This document shows positions 23,533 to 33,340 of a DNA stretch of 64,000 nucleotides, one piece after another. Source of the DNA: Ephydatia muelleri (Eukaryota > Porifera > Demospongiae > Spongillida > Spongillidae); NCBI GenBank assembly GCA_013339895.1, contig JABACO010000003.1, forward strand, positions 10,315,766 to 10,379,765. The letters are read 5' to 3'. The notes under the pieces were generated by a model. That model ran no database searches, was not told where the DNA came from, and worked only from the letters and a program-made list of their open reading frames with translations. A program made the translations under genes and the position numbers. Positions within the stretch are counted from its first letter, which is position 1. Each line of letters opens with the position of its first letter.

Positions 23533-24101
23533 CTTCTGACTTTTGACCGCTCATTTCTGGATATGTTTTGATGTAAATTCACTGTTGTTATGATGATAGT
23601 TGCGCATATCCAGAAAGTTAAAATTGTTAGAAATGGCAACAGAATCATATGCATGGCTCTCGAAATTGTTCTCGCCCCCCTCCTCCCCCCCCCCCCCCTC
23701 CTTGTGTGCCCTACCATCAATAGCCACTGTCGGTGTGGATACTATCTGGCATATTGCATATTTCAGTTTACTCGTACAACCATGCAAGATAAAGAGCCAT
23801 ATCGTGCCATGCATTCAGCACATGTTTGGTTGCAGAATAGTATACATGATTGCAGAGGTGCAATATTATCATGCACTTGGTCACTGTGCTGGCATATACA
23901 TGATACAAATTTCTATACAATACTGATATGTGTCCCTTAATCAATGTACAGTATACTGACCGTCCCTGACCACCATGTAATTTTCTGCAGGTAGTCCTTT
24001 TCCAGCATCCAAATGTAGGACCTTTCCATCAGGTGCCGGAAAACATCTTGATACAGTAACTTCTCTTTAACATTATTTTCGCTCATTATACAGCCTCAAG
24101 C

Positions 24102-25003
24102 TTCAAAAACTGCACACATGCAAGTGGAGCTAGCACTTGCGTCATACTCATCTTATGATAGTGTATTGATGTGTCAGTGGGGACTTAATCGAGGCAGGAG
24201 ATCGTGTACACACGGAGCAATTCAAGATATAGAGCTGAAAAAAAGGGTAAGTATTTACTGATTGCCTATCCTAAGGGGGACACCCAATCTGGCCGTGGGC
24301 GTAGTCCGTATATACCGGAAGTATCGTGAGCTCCTTCAATCGATCCCTCGTTTAAATCTTCGCCCTTTTCTTTTTGTCTGTATTTTATTTTGCACTATTG
24401 CTCTACCTGAGGCAGCACCGCAGACAGATTCTAAGAAACAGAATTTCGGAAATACATAAGACAAACCGCATTTGGCTACATTACAATGAATGGAGGCACT
24501 GAAGACAAATACAGAGAGGTACGTGGACTTCCTAATACACTAATTTGCACCCTGCCTCTTGTACGATTCTTACTACCTTTCTTTTAAAATTCAACCGTAC
24601 ACATTCGACCCTGAATTTCCACACCTTCAAGCGCGTGTAAAGTCAGGGTTTTCATCGATGATAAAAAATATTTACACGGGGTAATTTCTGTTTTCCAACA
24701 CTACATTGTATCTAGCTTAACGATAACTTTTATCATAGATCAGTGATTGATCCACGCAACATGCTTGCATGCGTACGTAATATCCTATAGCTCGGCAGTA
24801 TACACAAAACAAAAAGGATTGGGTAGGCATCCGTCTACTGGCTGTCTGCATGGCTGTGAGTTCCGAGCGTTAGCTGCTCTGACACCAAATACACGCATGC
24901 ATCCTGTATCGCATACCAAAAACACTATACCTGTTGCACCTGCATGCAGGCCAGCTTCAACCCATTATAAGAGTGCGGTTTAAATAAAATGACCATTAAC
25001 TAT
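24102..25003 (+). repeat. Duplicated segment, copy 1 (902 bp)
   Basis: Almost identical to 31,172-32,070 (899 bp), starting ttcaaaaactgcacacatgc and ending gaccattaactat. The main difference seen is a 3 bp indel (cgcatttgg versus cgctgg near 24,468). It contains a 65-codon ORF at 24,262 that is identical in both copies but not recognisable. Here the right edge continues as undisturbed sequence (tataagaatt), which supplies the empty site for the Helitron at 32,070. Confidence 0.92.
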
Positions 25004-25606
25004 AAGAATTATACTGTATACGACTGACATATACATGTATAACTGGACTGAATTAAGCAGTTAATGAGCTATAGATAAATCGTTTAAAAACTATATTATA
25101 CACTTTATATGCTACATTTGTATAGTCACCTGACTTTCAACTAGCTTTCTGCGCAAAGCCACTTGTAATAGGGTTGAGCTGTCACCTCATGAAATAAGGT
25201 GGGGCGCCATAGGGCCAAAATGGTCCGGGAATCAACCGGTGATCCGTGTCCAAACCCACACTCAGGTAAATGTGGCGAACGTGACGTTGTAGCAAAGAAG
25301 ATATTTAATTGACGACTCCGTTGTGTGAATGCATAAGTGTTTCGATTATAAGGGGGCTCATGTATAGAACATGTTTTGTGTACCTTTGTCCATCTATGGG
25401 AACGACCACTATATCCTTACCCCCGTTGTTTGTGACGATCAAGGCTTCTATATTTCTCCCGGGGGCTTCTTGTGTTGTTCTGTGGTATGTAATTTTGGAC
25501 GTGCTACATATTACAGTGGGGTTTAACAAGACACTATAACTAAACAACCTTATCCTCTTTACAAAGTGTCTGCATTTGCAAACTTTAGGACCGTCTACAT
25601 ATGCTA
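25004..25606. other. Unique flank left of Helitron copy H2
   Basis: No gene is supported. It ends in ...catatgcta, the host sequence abutting the 3' end (caag, read from the other strand) of the minus-strand Helitron copy H2. Confidence 0.4.
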
Positions 25607-25902
25607 CAAGTAAATAAAAACATTCTCTAATGAGAAAGTTGGTGGGCATATAGGATTGACAATGTTGGTGTAAAAAGCACGGAAACAAGTGTGACAGAAA
25701 TGTTACTGGAAAATTGAAATAGGCCTATATTTAGCCCATTTTCTCAGGCGTGCGCTGCCTAAATGTGACTGGGCTAAATATAGGCCTATTTCAATTTTCC
25801 AGTAACATTTCTGTCACACTTGTTTCCGTGCTTTTTACACCAACATTGTCAATCCTATATGCCCACCAACTTTCTCGTTAGAGAATGTTTTTATTTACTT
25901 GT
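25607..25902. repeat. Helitron 3' terminal palindrome P1
   Basis: caagtaaataaaaacattct... is mirrored to ...tttttatttacttg, with arms of about 128 bp and a ~40 bp loop (attttctcaggcgtgcgctg...). Each arm contains tataggattga, a motif also found about 26 bp inside the 5' end of the family. Confidence 0.93.
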
Positions 25903-26495
25903 TTCATAAGTTTTTCTTTCTCCGTGTCAAAGAACTTATAAACGCTTTGTTTTTACAATACGACTTTAATAATGAAAAGTAATAAATTAACGAACACATA
26001 ATTAATTAAAAATGGTACGTATAATCTGAACCTGCGGCAGCAGGTTCAATATAGGATTGATTGAGGATTGATGAATATCATTAAAAAAACTTCACTCGCG
26101 TCTGGAGGGACAACGGAGAAACGGATCGCGTATCTCTTTGTCGCGATGGACGAGAACTCAAAGATCTACATTTCTACGTTTGTTCCGTGTCATAAAACGG
26201 TGTGCTTTTAGAGAAACAAACGAATTCCTTTTTCTCGTGCCCAGTCCCAAAATAATTCTTGGTCGTCGTCTTCTTCTTCTTCCTTAGGAAGGTATAACTC
26301 GAGCTACGAACGGTTTTGAATAACGGCAATAGCGCCAATATCTTTGGAATTCACCTGCGCGGTGCCCTTTAAGGTCATATAAAGACTACAGCGAGAAGTA
26401 CCTCATGCGGTAGCAAGTTCTGTATAGGATATGAAGTTATTGCAGAAGTTTATTTGGTTTATTGTTGATTAATGAAGTTATTTTACAGCGTGCAG

Positions 26496-26503
26496 TATAA
26501 ATA
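26496..26503 (+). promoter_or_regulatory. TATA box of H1
   Basis: TATAAATA lies 74 bp upstream of the ATG at 26,570, in the context cagTATAAATActccg. The same element and spacing occur in the other Helitron copies. Confidence 0.65.
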
Positions 26504-26569
26504 CTCCGACCTGCACGAAATTTATTTGGTGTTCCTATCGCAGTTAAATACTTTGGCTAGTGAAGTTAA

Positions 26570-28413
26570 ATGCCTTCGCGTAATCGAAAGAAGAGATCTA
26601 AGCAACGAGCGGAATACCTTCAAAAGCAAGACGATATTTTATCACAAGAAAACAAGGCTAAAGCCCGAGCGCGCTACAAGGCCGATCCCGAAAAGAAGAA
26701 GGCCTCTGTACGCGACAGCTACAAGGCCGATCCCGAAAAGAAGAAGGCCTCTGTACGCGACAGCTACAAGGCCGATCCCGAAAAGAAGAAGGCCTCTGTA
26801 CGCGACAGCTACAAGGCCGATCCCGAAAAGAAGAAGGCCTCTGTACGCGACAGCTACAAGGCCGATCCCGAAAAGAAGAAGGCCTCTGTACGCGACAGCT
26901 ACAAGGCCGATCCCGAAAAGAAGAAGGCCTCTGTACGCGACAGCTACAAGGCCGATCCCGAAAAGAAGAAGGCCTCTGTACGCGACAGCTACAAGGCCGA
27001 TCCCGAAAAGAAGAAGGCCTCTGTACGCGACAGCTACAAGGCCGATCCCGAAAAGAAGAAGGCCTCTGTACGCGACAGCTACAAGGCCGATCCCGAAAAG
27101 AAGAAGGCCTCTGTACGCGACAGCTACAAGGCCGATCCCGAAAAGAAGAAGGCCTCTGTACGCGACAGCTACAAGGCCGATCCCGAAAAGAAGAAGGCCT
27201 CTGCACGCGACAGCTACAAGGCCGATCCCGAAAAGAAGAAGGCCTCTGTACGCAACAGCTACAACGCAGATATTGAATTTAAGCAATCTGCTAAAAGGCA
27301 GCGATATCAAGAGGACCTCGAGGAGAACCGTACTACTAAAAGGCAGCGATATCAAGAGGACTTCGAGGAGAACCGCGCTGCTAAAAGGCAGAAATACGAG
27401 GACAATTCAGCTGCCATTAAGGCATCTGAAAGGAATCGGTATTGGAATGACCCCCGCTGTCCGATTGGCTAAACGTGCTGCCGAGAGGAAGCGGTATCGC
27501 AGGGGTCACCGAACTACCACTACCACCCAAAGGTATGTGATGGCATGTTGTATTGCACTAGCATTAAAAAGCTATAGGAAGATGTGCATGCAACATACAT
27601 GTATGTACAGCACGCATGTAAGGGATCTGCACAAAACCATTCACTTTACATGTAAAGCATGCATGGTGACCCAACTGTTGTGTACAGTCCTTTGTGACCT
27701 GTCTATTGAATATTGGGGTGTCTAATTTCTTTGAGTTTGGCATGTGATGTGCATGCAACATGTGTACAGCATGCATGTAAGGGATCTGCCATTCACTTCA
27801 CATGAAAAGCATGCATGGTGACCCTACTGTTGTGTACAGTAGTCCTTTCTCCTTTGTGACCTGTCTATTGAATATTGGGGTGTCATCCTTAATCTGATGC
27901 ACAAAAAGGCTTCCTTATCTGATGTACATGACACAATGGCAGCCCGCCTGCAACTGTGTATTAATTTAATTGCATTTGCTATGGTTGAGCACTGAATATT
28001 ACTGCAACCATATCCTTCTCCCATATAGCTACTCCTTGTATGAACCCAAATCTCATGCACTAATGGAGTATAATGGTGGTCTTGAAAAAGCTATTCTTAG
28101 GGATAGTGAGCTTCTAAGTGAAGTAAATGATGCGTTTTGTAAGTCTCATCCATTGCTAGCTCAAAAGGTTGTTACAAGATCTGCCCGTGCAGCAGTAAGT
28201 AAGATTGGTGCAGATGCATTAGTTTCTAAAGCACTGAGTGTACGAAGAGCAAAAGCAGGGTCATTGTTAAAAACTATCCGGGAAGTTAATGCATTGAGAT
28301 TAGAAGAAAATGATATTTTAGTTGGGCATGGGTATCATACTGCTGGCTCTGAACCTTACTTTTACATCCTCCGACTCCTCTTCCATTCACGCAGCCACCG
28401 CCACCGCTGCTAG
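26570..28413 (+). pseudogene. Helitron-family protein gene of H1, frameshifted
   Basis: Exon 1 (26,570-27,532) starts MPSRNRKKRSKQRAEYLQKQ and carries about 13 near-perfect 15-residue repeats (YKADPEKKKASVRDS). A basic block follows (AKRQRYQED). A run of five C at about 27,451 shifts the frame relative to the family reading NDPAVRLAKRAAERKRY, so the protein stops early at 27,472. The donor CAAAG|gtatgt and acceptor catatag at 28,028 still match the intact copy. Exon 2 (from 28,029) retains the conserved block SYSLYEP...KALSVRRAKAGSLLKTIREVN...HTAGSEPYFY and then runs into a Ser/Ala/Pro-rich tail. From memory these segments resemble the N-terminal region of large Helitron-type proteins of sponges. 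Confidence 0.7.
26677..27262 (+). repeat. 45 bp coding tandem repeat, about 13 copies
   Basis: The unit tacaaggccgatcccgaaaa plus 25 further bases encodes a 15-residue basic/acidic repeat. Copies are identical except for single changes near 27,204 (tgcacgc for tgtacgc) and in the last unit, indicating very recent expansion or homogenisation. Confidence 0.97.
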
Positions 28414-28414
28414 A

Positions 28415-28760
28415 AGCAGTGCTGCCCCCCTACCATCAGCCGCCAGCAGTAGCAGCAGCACTGTCCCCACCGCCAGCAGCAGCAGAGCTGCCCCCACCAC
28501 CAGCAGCAGTAGCAGCAGGGCTGCCCCCACCACCAGCAGCAGTAGCAGCAGGGCTGCCCCCACCACCACCAGCAGTAGCAGCAGGGCTGCCCCCGCCGCC
28601 ACCAGCAGAAGCAGCAGAGCGACCCCCGCCGCTACCAGCACTAGCCCCACCACCGGCACCTATACCAGTGCCCCCACCACCACTTCGCCTGCTGCCCCCC
28701 TGGCCGCTGCCACCACCACCCACATGGCTCCCATGGCCACAACGAGGCCGCCGGGCGCAT
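28415..28760. repeat. GC-rich coding minisatellite
   Basis: Degenerate CAGCAGTAGCAGCAGGGCTG-type units. They lack TA-containing stops in any frame, so long Ala/Pro/Ser/Gly ORFs appear on both strands. Only the frame following exon 2 of the Helitron gene has any support. Confidence 0.85.
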
Positions 28761-28931
28761 AGAAGACGATCGCGAGGAGGTCGAGGACAAGGCCGAACAA
28801 TTAATTACATAAACCATTCGTATACTTACCATTATTATTAACAAAATTTAACCTCCCTCCCTCCCTCCTTTCGTAAATTTAAATCAATTTATCACCACTA
28901 ATAAAGACGCCAGAGGAAAAAAACTTATGAA

Positions 28932-29062
28932 ACAAGTAAATAAAAACATTCTCTAACGAGAAAGTTGTTGGCATATAGGATTGACCAATGGTGGTGTAAA
29001 AAGCACGGAAACAAGAGTGACAGAAATTTGACTGGAAAATTGAAGTAGGCCTATATTTAGCC
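28932..29062. repeat. Internal half-palindrome arm in H1
   Basis: A single arm of the terminal palindrome, ending tatatttagcccc, is joined directly to a second copy of the GC-rich 3' unit (ccaccaccacttcgcctgct...). This shows a tandem duplication of the element's 3' region. The same arrangement, in reverse orientation, is seen at 46,362-46,493. Confidence 0.85.
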
Positions 29063-29314
29063 CCACCACCACTTCGCCTGCTGCCCCCCTGGCCGCTGCC
29101 ACCACCACCCACATGGCTCCCATGGCCACAACGAGGCCGCCGCGCCAATAGAAGAGGGTAGAAACGAGGAGGTCGAGGACAAGGCCGAACAATCAATAAC
29201 ATAAATAACTCGTATACTTACCATTAAAATTTTTAACCTCCCTCCCTCCCTCCTTTCGTAAATTAAAATCAATTTGTCACCACTTATAAAGACGCCAGAG
29301 GAAAAAACTTATGA

Positions 29315-29610
29315 AACAAGTAAATAAAAACATTCTCTAACGAGAAAGTTGTTGGTATATAGGATTGACCAATGGTGGTGTAAAAAGCACGGAAACAAGA
29401 GTGACAGAAAAGTGACTGGAAAATTGAAATAGGCCTATATTTAGCCCATTACTCAGGCATGTACTGTTACAACGTTAGTGTGCTAAATATAGGCCTATTT
29501 CAATTTTCCAGTCACTTTTCTGTCACTCTTGTTTCCGTGCTTTTTACACCACCATTGGTCAATCCTATATACCAACAACTTTCTCGTTAGAGAATGTTTT
29601 TATTTACTTG
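29315..29610. repeat. Helitron 3' terminal palindrome P2 (end of H1)
   Basis: Arms run from caag at about 29,317 to CTTG at 29,610. The loop (cccattactcaggcatgtac...) differs from that of P1 and P3, defining a second subfamily shared with P5. Confidence 0.92.
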
Positions 29611-29625
29611 TTGTTTTTAATATAA

Positions 29626-30718
29626 TTAATTATTTTGCCGCCTCCTCAGCTTCTTCTCCCTCCTCTTCCTCTTCTTCCCCCCCCCCCCCCCCCCTTCCCG
29701 CCTTGGGTATGGCCATGCGGGTGGCGGGGGCAGGAAAAAAGGCGGGGGCAGCAGTGGCGGGGGCAGAACTGGTACTGGCGGTGGGAGGGGCGCTGCTGGT
29801 GGTGGTGGGACTAGCTCTGGGGGGGGGGGGGGGGGGGGCAGCGCTGCTGCTGGCCATGGTGGTGGGGCTAGCGCTGGTGGGGCTAGCGCTGGCGGGGGCA
29901 GCGTTGCTGCTGATGGTGGGGCTAGCGTTGGCGGGGGCAGCGCTGCTGCTGGTGGTGGGGCTAGCGCTGGCGGGGGCAGCACTGCTGCTGGTGGTGGGGC
30001 TAGCGCTGGCGGGGGCAGCTCTGCTGCTGGTGGTGGGGCTAGCGCTGGCAAGGGCAGCGCTGCTGCTGGTGGTGGGGCTAGCGCTGGCGGGGGCAGAAGT
30101 TGTGATGAAGGAGGATGTATGTGCTTCCTCGACCTCCTCTCCTTCAGAGTCATCAAAAAATTCTTTCCCGACTTCTTCAGCCATCTACGTGACAGAGTAT
30201 TGAAACAACTTGTAAAAAATTTAGTATTTACCTTTGAATTTTTTTCAAGAGAGAAATGTGCTGTTCTACGGGTCGTTGGTTTTACCTTATTCCTGTCCTT
30301 TATCTCCTCTGCCACTACACACCTACCATTAAGGTCTACTGAAATGGCTCCATGCTGTTTTGTGTGAGTGTACGAATTATCAAAGAAGTAAGGTTCAGCC
30401 CCAGCAGTATGAAACCTATGCCCGACTAAAATATCACTCTCTTGCAACTTCTTTGCATTAACCTTACGGATAGCTTTTAGCAGTGACCCTGCCTGTGATC
30501 TTCGTACACTGAGTGCTTTAGCAAGTAATGCATCTGCACTAATCTTACTTACTGCTGCATGGGCAGATCTTGTAACAACCTTTTGAGCTAGCAATGGATG
30601 GCTATTGCAAAAAGCATTGTTTACTTCACTCAGAAGCTCACTATCCCTAAGAATTGCTTTTTCAAGCCTCACTCCATACTCTGCTAGTGTGCGAGAGTTG
30701 GGCTCAAACAGGGAGTAA
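29626..30718 (-). pseudogene. Helitron-family protein gene of H2, exon 2 only
   Basis: Exon 2 begins after catatag at 30,719 with SYSLFEPNSRTLAEYGVRLE and contains the conserved ...RRSQAGSLLKAIRKVNAKKL...EPYFFDNSYTHTKQ block. It then has a Pro/Ala-rich repeat tail (LAPPPAAALP). Compared with H3, a long G-run (about 29,820-29,838) changes the frame of the tail, giving a basic C-terminus (KKRKRREKKLRRRQNN) instead of the acidic EEAEEAAK. Exon 1 and the promoter are missing because the copy is cut at 31,171. Confidence 0.7.
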
Positions 30719-31171
30719 CTATATGGGAGAAGATAGGGTTGCAGTACTTTTATTTTACCATACATTATGCCTTACACATGTATCAAAACATTTCACCAAT
30801 TGCGCATTACATGAATTATTTCATTTTCATGCAACTCAATTTTGGGTAACACACGTGTAGTGGACCTTTAAAACAACAAAGATTGACCCTTTACACGTAC
30901 ATGGGGGAACTTTTACTTGTGGGAAGCCTTACTGTACATCTGATAACAATTAAACACAGTTGCAGCAAGGGGTGGATGCGCATGACTGACTTGCACTATA
31001 CACACGTGTGTATAGTCCTTTCTTTCAACATCAGATAACTAATGTACAATGTAACAGACACAGATGCATGCACAAATAACCTTTTGTACAAACATTGACC
31101 TTTACCAGGGAACTGGGAAGCCTTACTGTACATCTGATAATATGCATGCAAGCGTACAAGAAATGTGTTAA

Positions 31172-32069
31172 TTCAAAAACTGCACACATGCAAGTGGAGC
31201 TAGCACTTGCGTCATACTCATCTTATGATAGTGTATTGATGTGTCAGTGGGGACTTAATCGAGGCAGGAGATCGTGTACACACGGAGCAATTCAAGATAT
31301 AGAGCTGAAAAAAAGGGTAAGTATTTACTGATTGCCTATCCTAAGGGGGACACCCAATCTGGCCGTGGGCGTAGTCCGTATATACCGGAAGTATCGTGAG
31401 CTCCTTCAATCGATCCCTCGTTTAAATCTTCGCCCTTTTCTTTTTGTCTGTATTTTATTTTGCACTATTGCTCTACCTGAGGCAGCACCGCAGACAGATT
31501 CTAAGAAACAGAATTTCGGAAATACATAAGACAAACCGCTGGCTACATTACAATGAATGGAGGCACTGAAGACAAATACAGAGAGGTACGTGGACTTCCT
31601 AATACACTAATTTGCACCCTGCCTCTTGTACGATTCTTACTACCTTTCTTTTAAAATTCAACCGTACACATTCGACCCTGAATTTCCACACCTTCAAGCG
31701 CGTGTAAAGTCAGGGTTTTCATCGATGATAAAAAATATTTACACGGGGTAATTTCTGTTTTCCAACACTACATTGTATCTAGCTTAACGATAACTTTTAT
31801 CATAGATCAGTGATTGATCCACGCAACATGCTTGCATGCGTACGTAATATCCTATAGCTCGGCAATATACACAAAACAAAAAGGATTGGGTAGGCATCCG
31901 TCTACTGGCTGTCTGCATGGCTGTGAGTTCCGAGCGTTAGCTGCTCTGACACCAAATACACGCATGCATCCTGTATCGCATACCAAAAACACTATACCTG
32001 TTGCACCTGCATGCAGGCCAGCTTCAACCCATTATAAGAGTGCGGTTTAAATAAAATGACCATTAACTA
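31172..32069 (+). repeat. Duplicated segment, copy 2 (~899 bp)
   Basis: Copy of 24,102-25,003. Its left edge interrupts the intron of Helitron copy H2 (cf. gaaatgtgttaatgtgtgca in H3). Its right edge is cut by the Helitron starting at 32,070: aacta|TCTGAACC here versus aacta|taagaatt in copy 1. Confidence 0.92.
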
Positions 32070-32509
32070 TCTGAACCTGCGTCAGCAGGTTCAATATAGG
32101 ATTGATTGAGGAGTCATGAATGTCATTAAAATTTTCAGTTGCGTCGCGAGGGACAACGAAGAAACGGATAGCTTTTCTCTTTGCAGCAATCGAACGACAA
32201 CACCAAGATCTACGTTTTGGTGCTAGTTTCATGTCATAAAACTATGCCCTTCTAGACCAACTAAGAACCTGTTTCTCGTGCCCATGCCCAAAAAAATTGT
32301 TGGTCGTCGTCGTCGTCGTCGTCTTCTTCTCCGTCAAGTATAACTCACGCTAGGAATGGTTTTAAAGAACGGCGATAGTACCAATCGCTTCAGAATTTAC
32401 CGGCGCGGTGCCCCTTAAGGTAATAAAGAAGCTACAACGAAAAAGTACTATATACGGTATGGGTATATTACTATGTTCTAAATACAGGAGTATGGATAAT
32501 TTTAGGCAG

Positions 32510-32517
32510 TATAAATA
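32510..32517 (+). promoter_or_regulatory. TATA box of Hs
   Basis: TATAAATA in gcagTATAAATActccaac, 85 bp upstream of the ATG at 32,595. Confidence 0.6.
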
Positions 32518-32594
32518 CTCCAACAGGCACAAAATTTATTTTGGTGTCAGTTTAGTCGTTACTTATTTTGGCTAGTGAAGTTGTTTTTCTAAAA

Positions 32595-32744
32595 ATGCCT
32601 TCGCGTAATCGAAAGAAGAGAACGAAGCAACGAGCGGAATACCTCCAAAAGCAAGAAGAGAACAAGGCTAAAGCCCGAGAGCGCTACAAGGCCGTTTATC
32701 AAAAACAACTACACTTATCACTATTAATTTTATTGTTATTGTAA
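32595..32744 (+). pseudogene. Truncated Helitron ORF in Hs
   Basis: 49 codons beginning MPSRNRKKRTKQRAEYLQKQ. The reading leaves the family sequence after ERYKAV, where an internal deletion joins it to AT-rich 3' sequence and a stop. Probably not a functional protein. Confidence 0.7.
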
Positions 32745-32880
32745 CATTAATTTTACATACGTATTTATTAAAGTTATATAGTAACTTGTGGTCGGGGCAA
32801 TGCACAAAGCGTTCGTAAGGTATAGACATTTTGTCCATTGCACATCGTTCCTCATCACATTACAGTTATGAAGCTTCGTT

Positions 32881-33229
32881 GACACGGAGAAAAAAAAACT
32901 TATGAAACAAGTAAATAAAAACCTTCTCTAACGAGAAAGTTGGTGGGCATATAGGATTGACAATGTTGGTGTAAAAAGCACGGAAACAAGTGTGACAGAA
33001 ATGTTACTGGAAAATTGAAATAGGCCTATATTTAGCCCATTTTCTCAGGCGTGCGCTGCCTAAATGTGACTGGGCTAAATATAGGCCTATTTCAATTTTC
33101 CAGTAACATTTCTGTCACACTTGTTTCCGTGCTTTTTACACCAACATTGTCAATCCTATATGCCCACCAACTTTCTCGTTAGAGAATGTTTTTATTTACT
33201 TGTTTCATAAGTTTTTCTTTCTCCGTGTC
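32881..33229. repeat. Shared Helitron palindrome P3 (extended)
   Basis: The core is 32,908-33,202 (caag...cttg). Because two tails meet here, symmetry extends outward through cttatgaaa and gacacggag on both sides. Confidence 0.93.
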
Positions 33230-33340
33230 AAAGAACTTATAAACGCTTTGTTTTTACAATACGACTTTAATAATGAAAAGTAATAAATTAACGAACACAT
33301 AATTAAAAATGGTACGTATAATTGTTTTTAATATAATTAA

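Larger units (their letters stand above)
26025..29610 (+). mobile_element. Helitron-like copy H1, complete (TC...CTTG)
   Basis: It begins TCTGAACCTGCGGCAGCAGG directly after host A and ends ...tatttaCTTG at 29,610 directly before host T. The uninterrupted target is visible in H3 (gtacgtataA|TTGttttta, junction 33,321/33,322). The order is: 5' hairpin (GAACCTGC/GCAGGTTC), GC-poor leader with a CTT microsatellite, TATA box, two-exon gene, a tandemly repeated 3' unit of about 386 bp (28,676 to 29,062 and again), and a terminal palindrome. No Rep or helicase domain is seen, so this copy is non-autonomous. Confidence 0.82.
25607..31171 (-). mobile_element. Helitron-like copy H2, interrupted by H1, 5' truncated
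   Basis: The 3' terminus (CTTG on the minus strand; caag at 25,607-25,610) and the terminal palindrome (25,607-25,902) are followed by 3' untranslated sequence up to 26,024. H1 is inserted there, and the same sequence resumes at 29,611 (ttgtttttaatataattaat). The uninterrupted form is present in H3 at 33,312-33,345. Exon 2 of the element gene runs 30,718-29,626. The intron is cut at 31,171, where the duplicated 899 bp segment begins, so the 5' half is missing. Confidence 0.8.

Noticed and set aside
28387-29202. Several overlapping Ala/Pro/Gly-rich ORFs on both strands
   Set aside because: A GC-rich repeat without TA stops keeps all frames open; only the frame linked to the conserved Helitron exon has support.
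25607-29610. First reading of each palindrome as the junction of two tail-to-tail elements
   Set aside because: For H1, H2, H4 and H5 the palindrome ends exactly at CTTG next to host T, so it belongs to a single element; only the 32,881-33,229 palindrome is shared by two.
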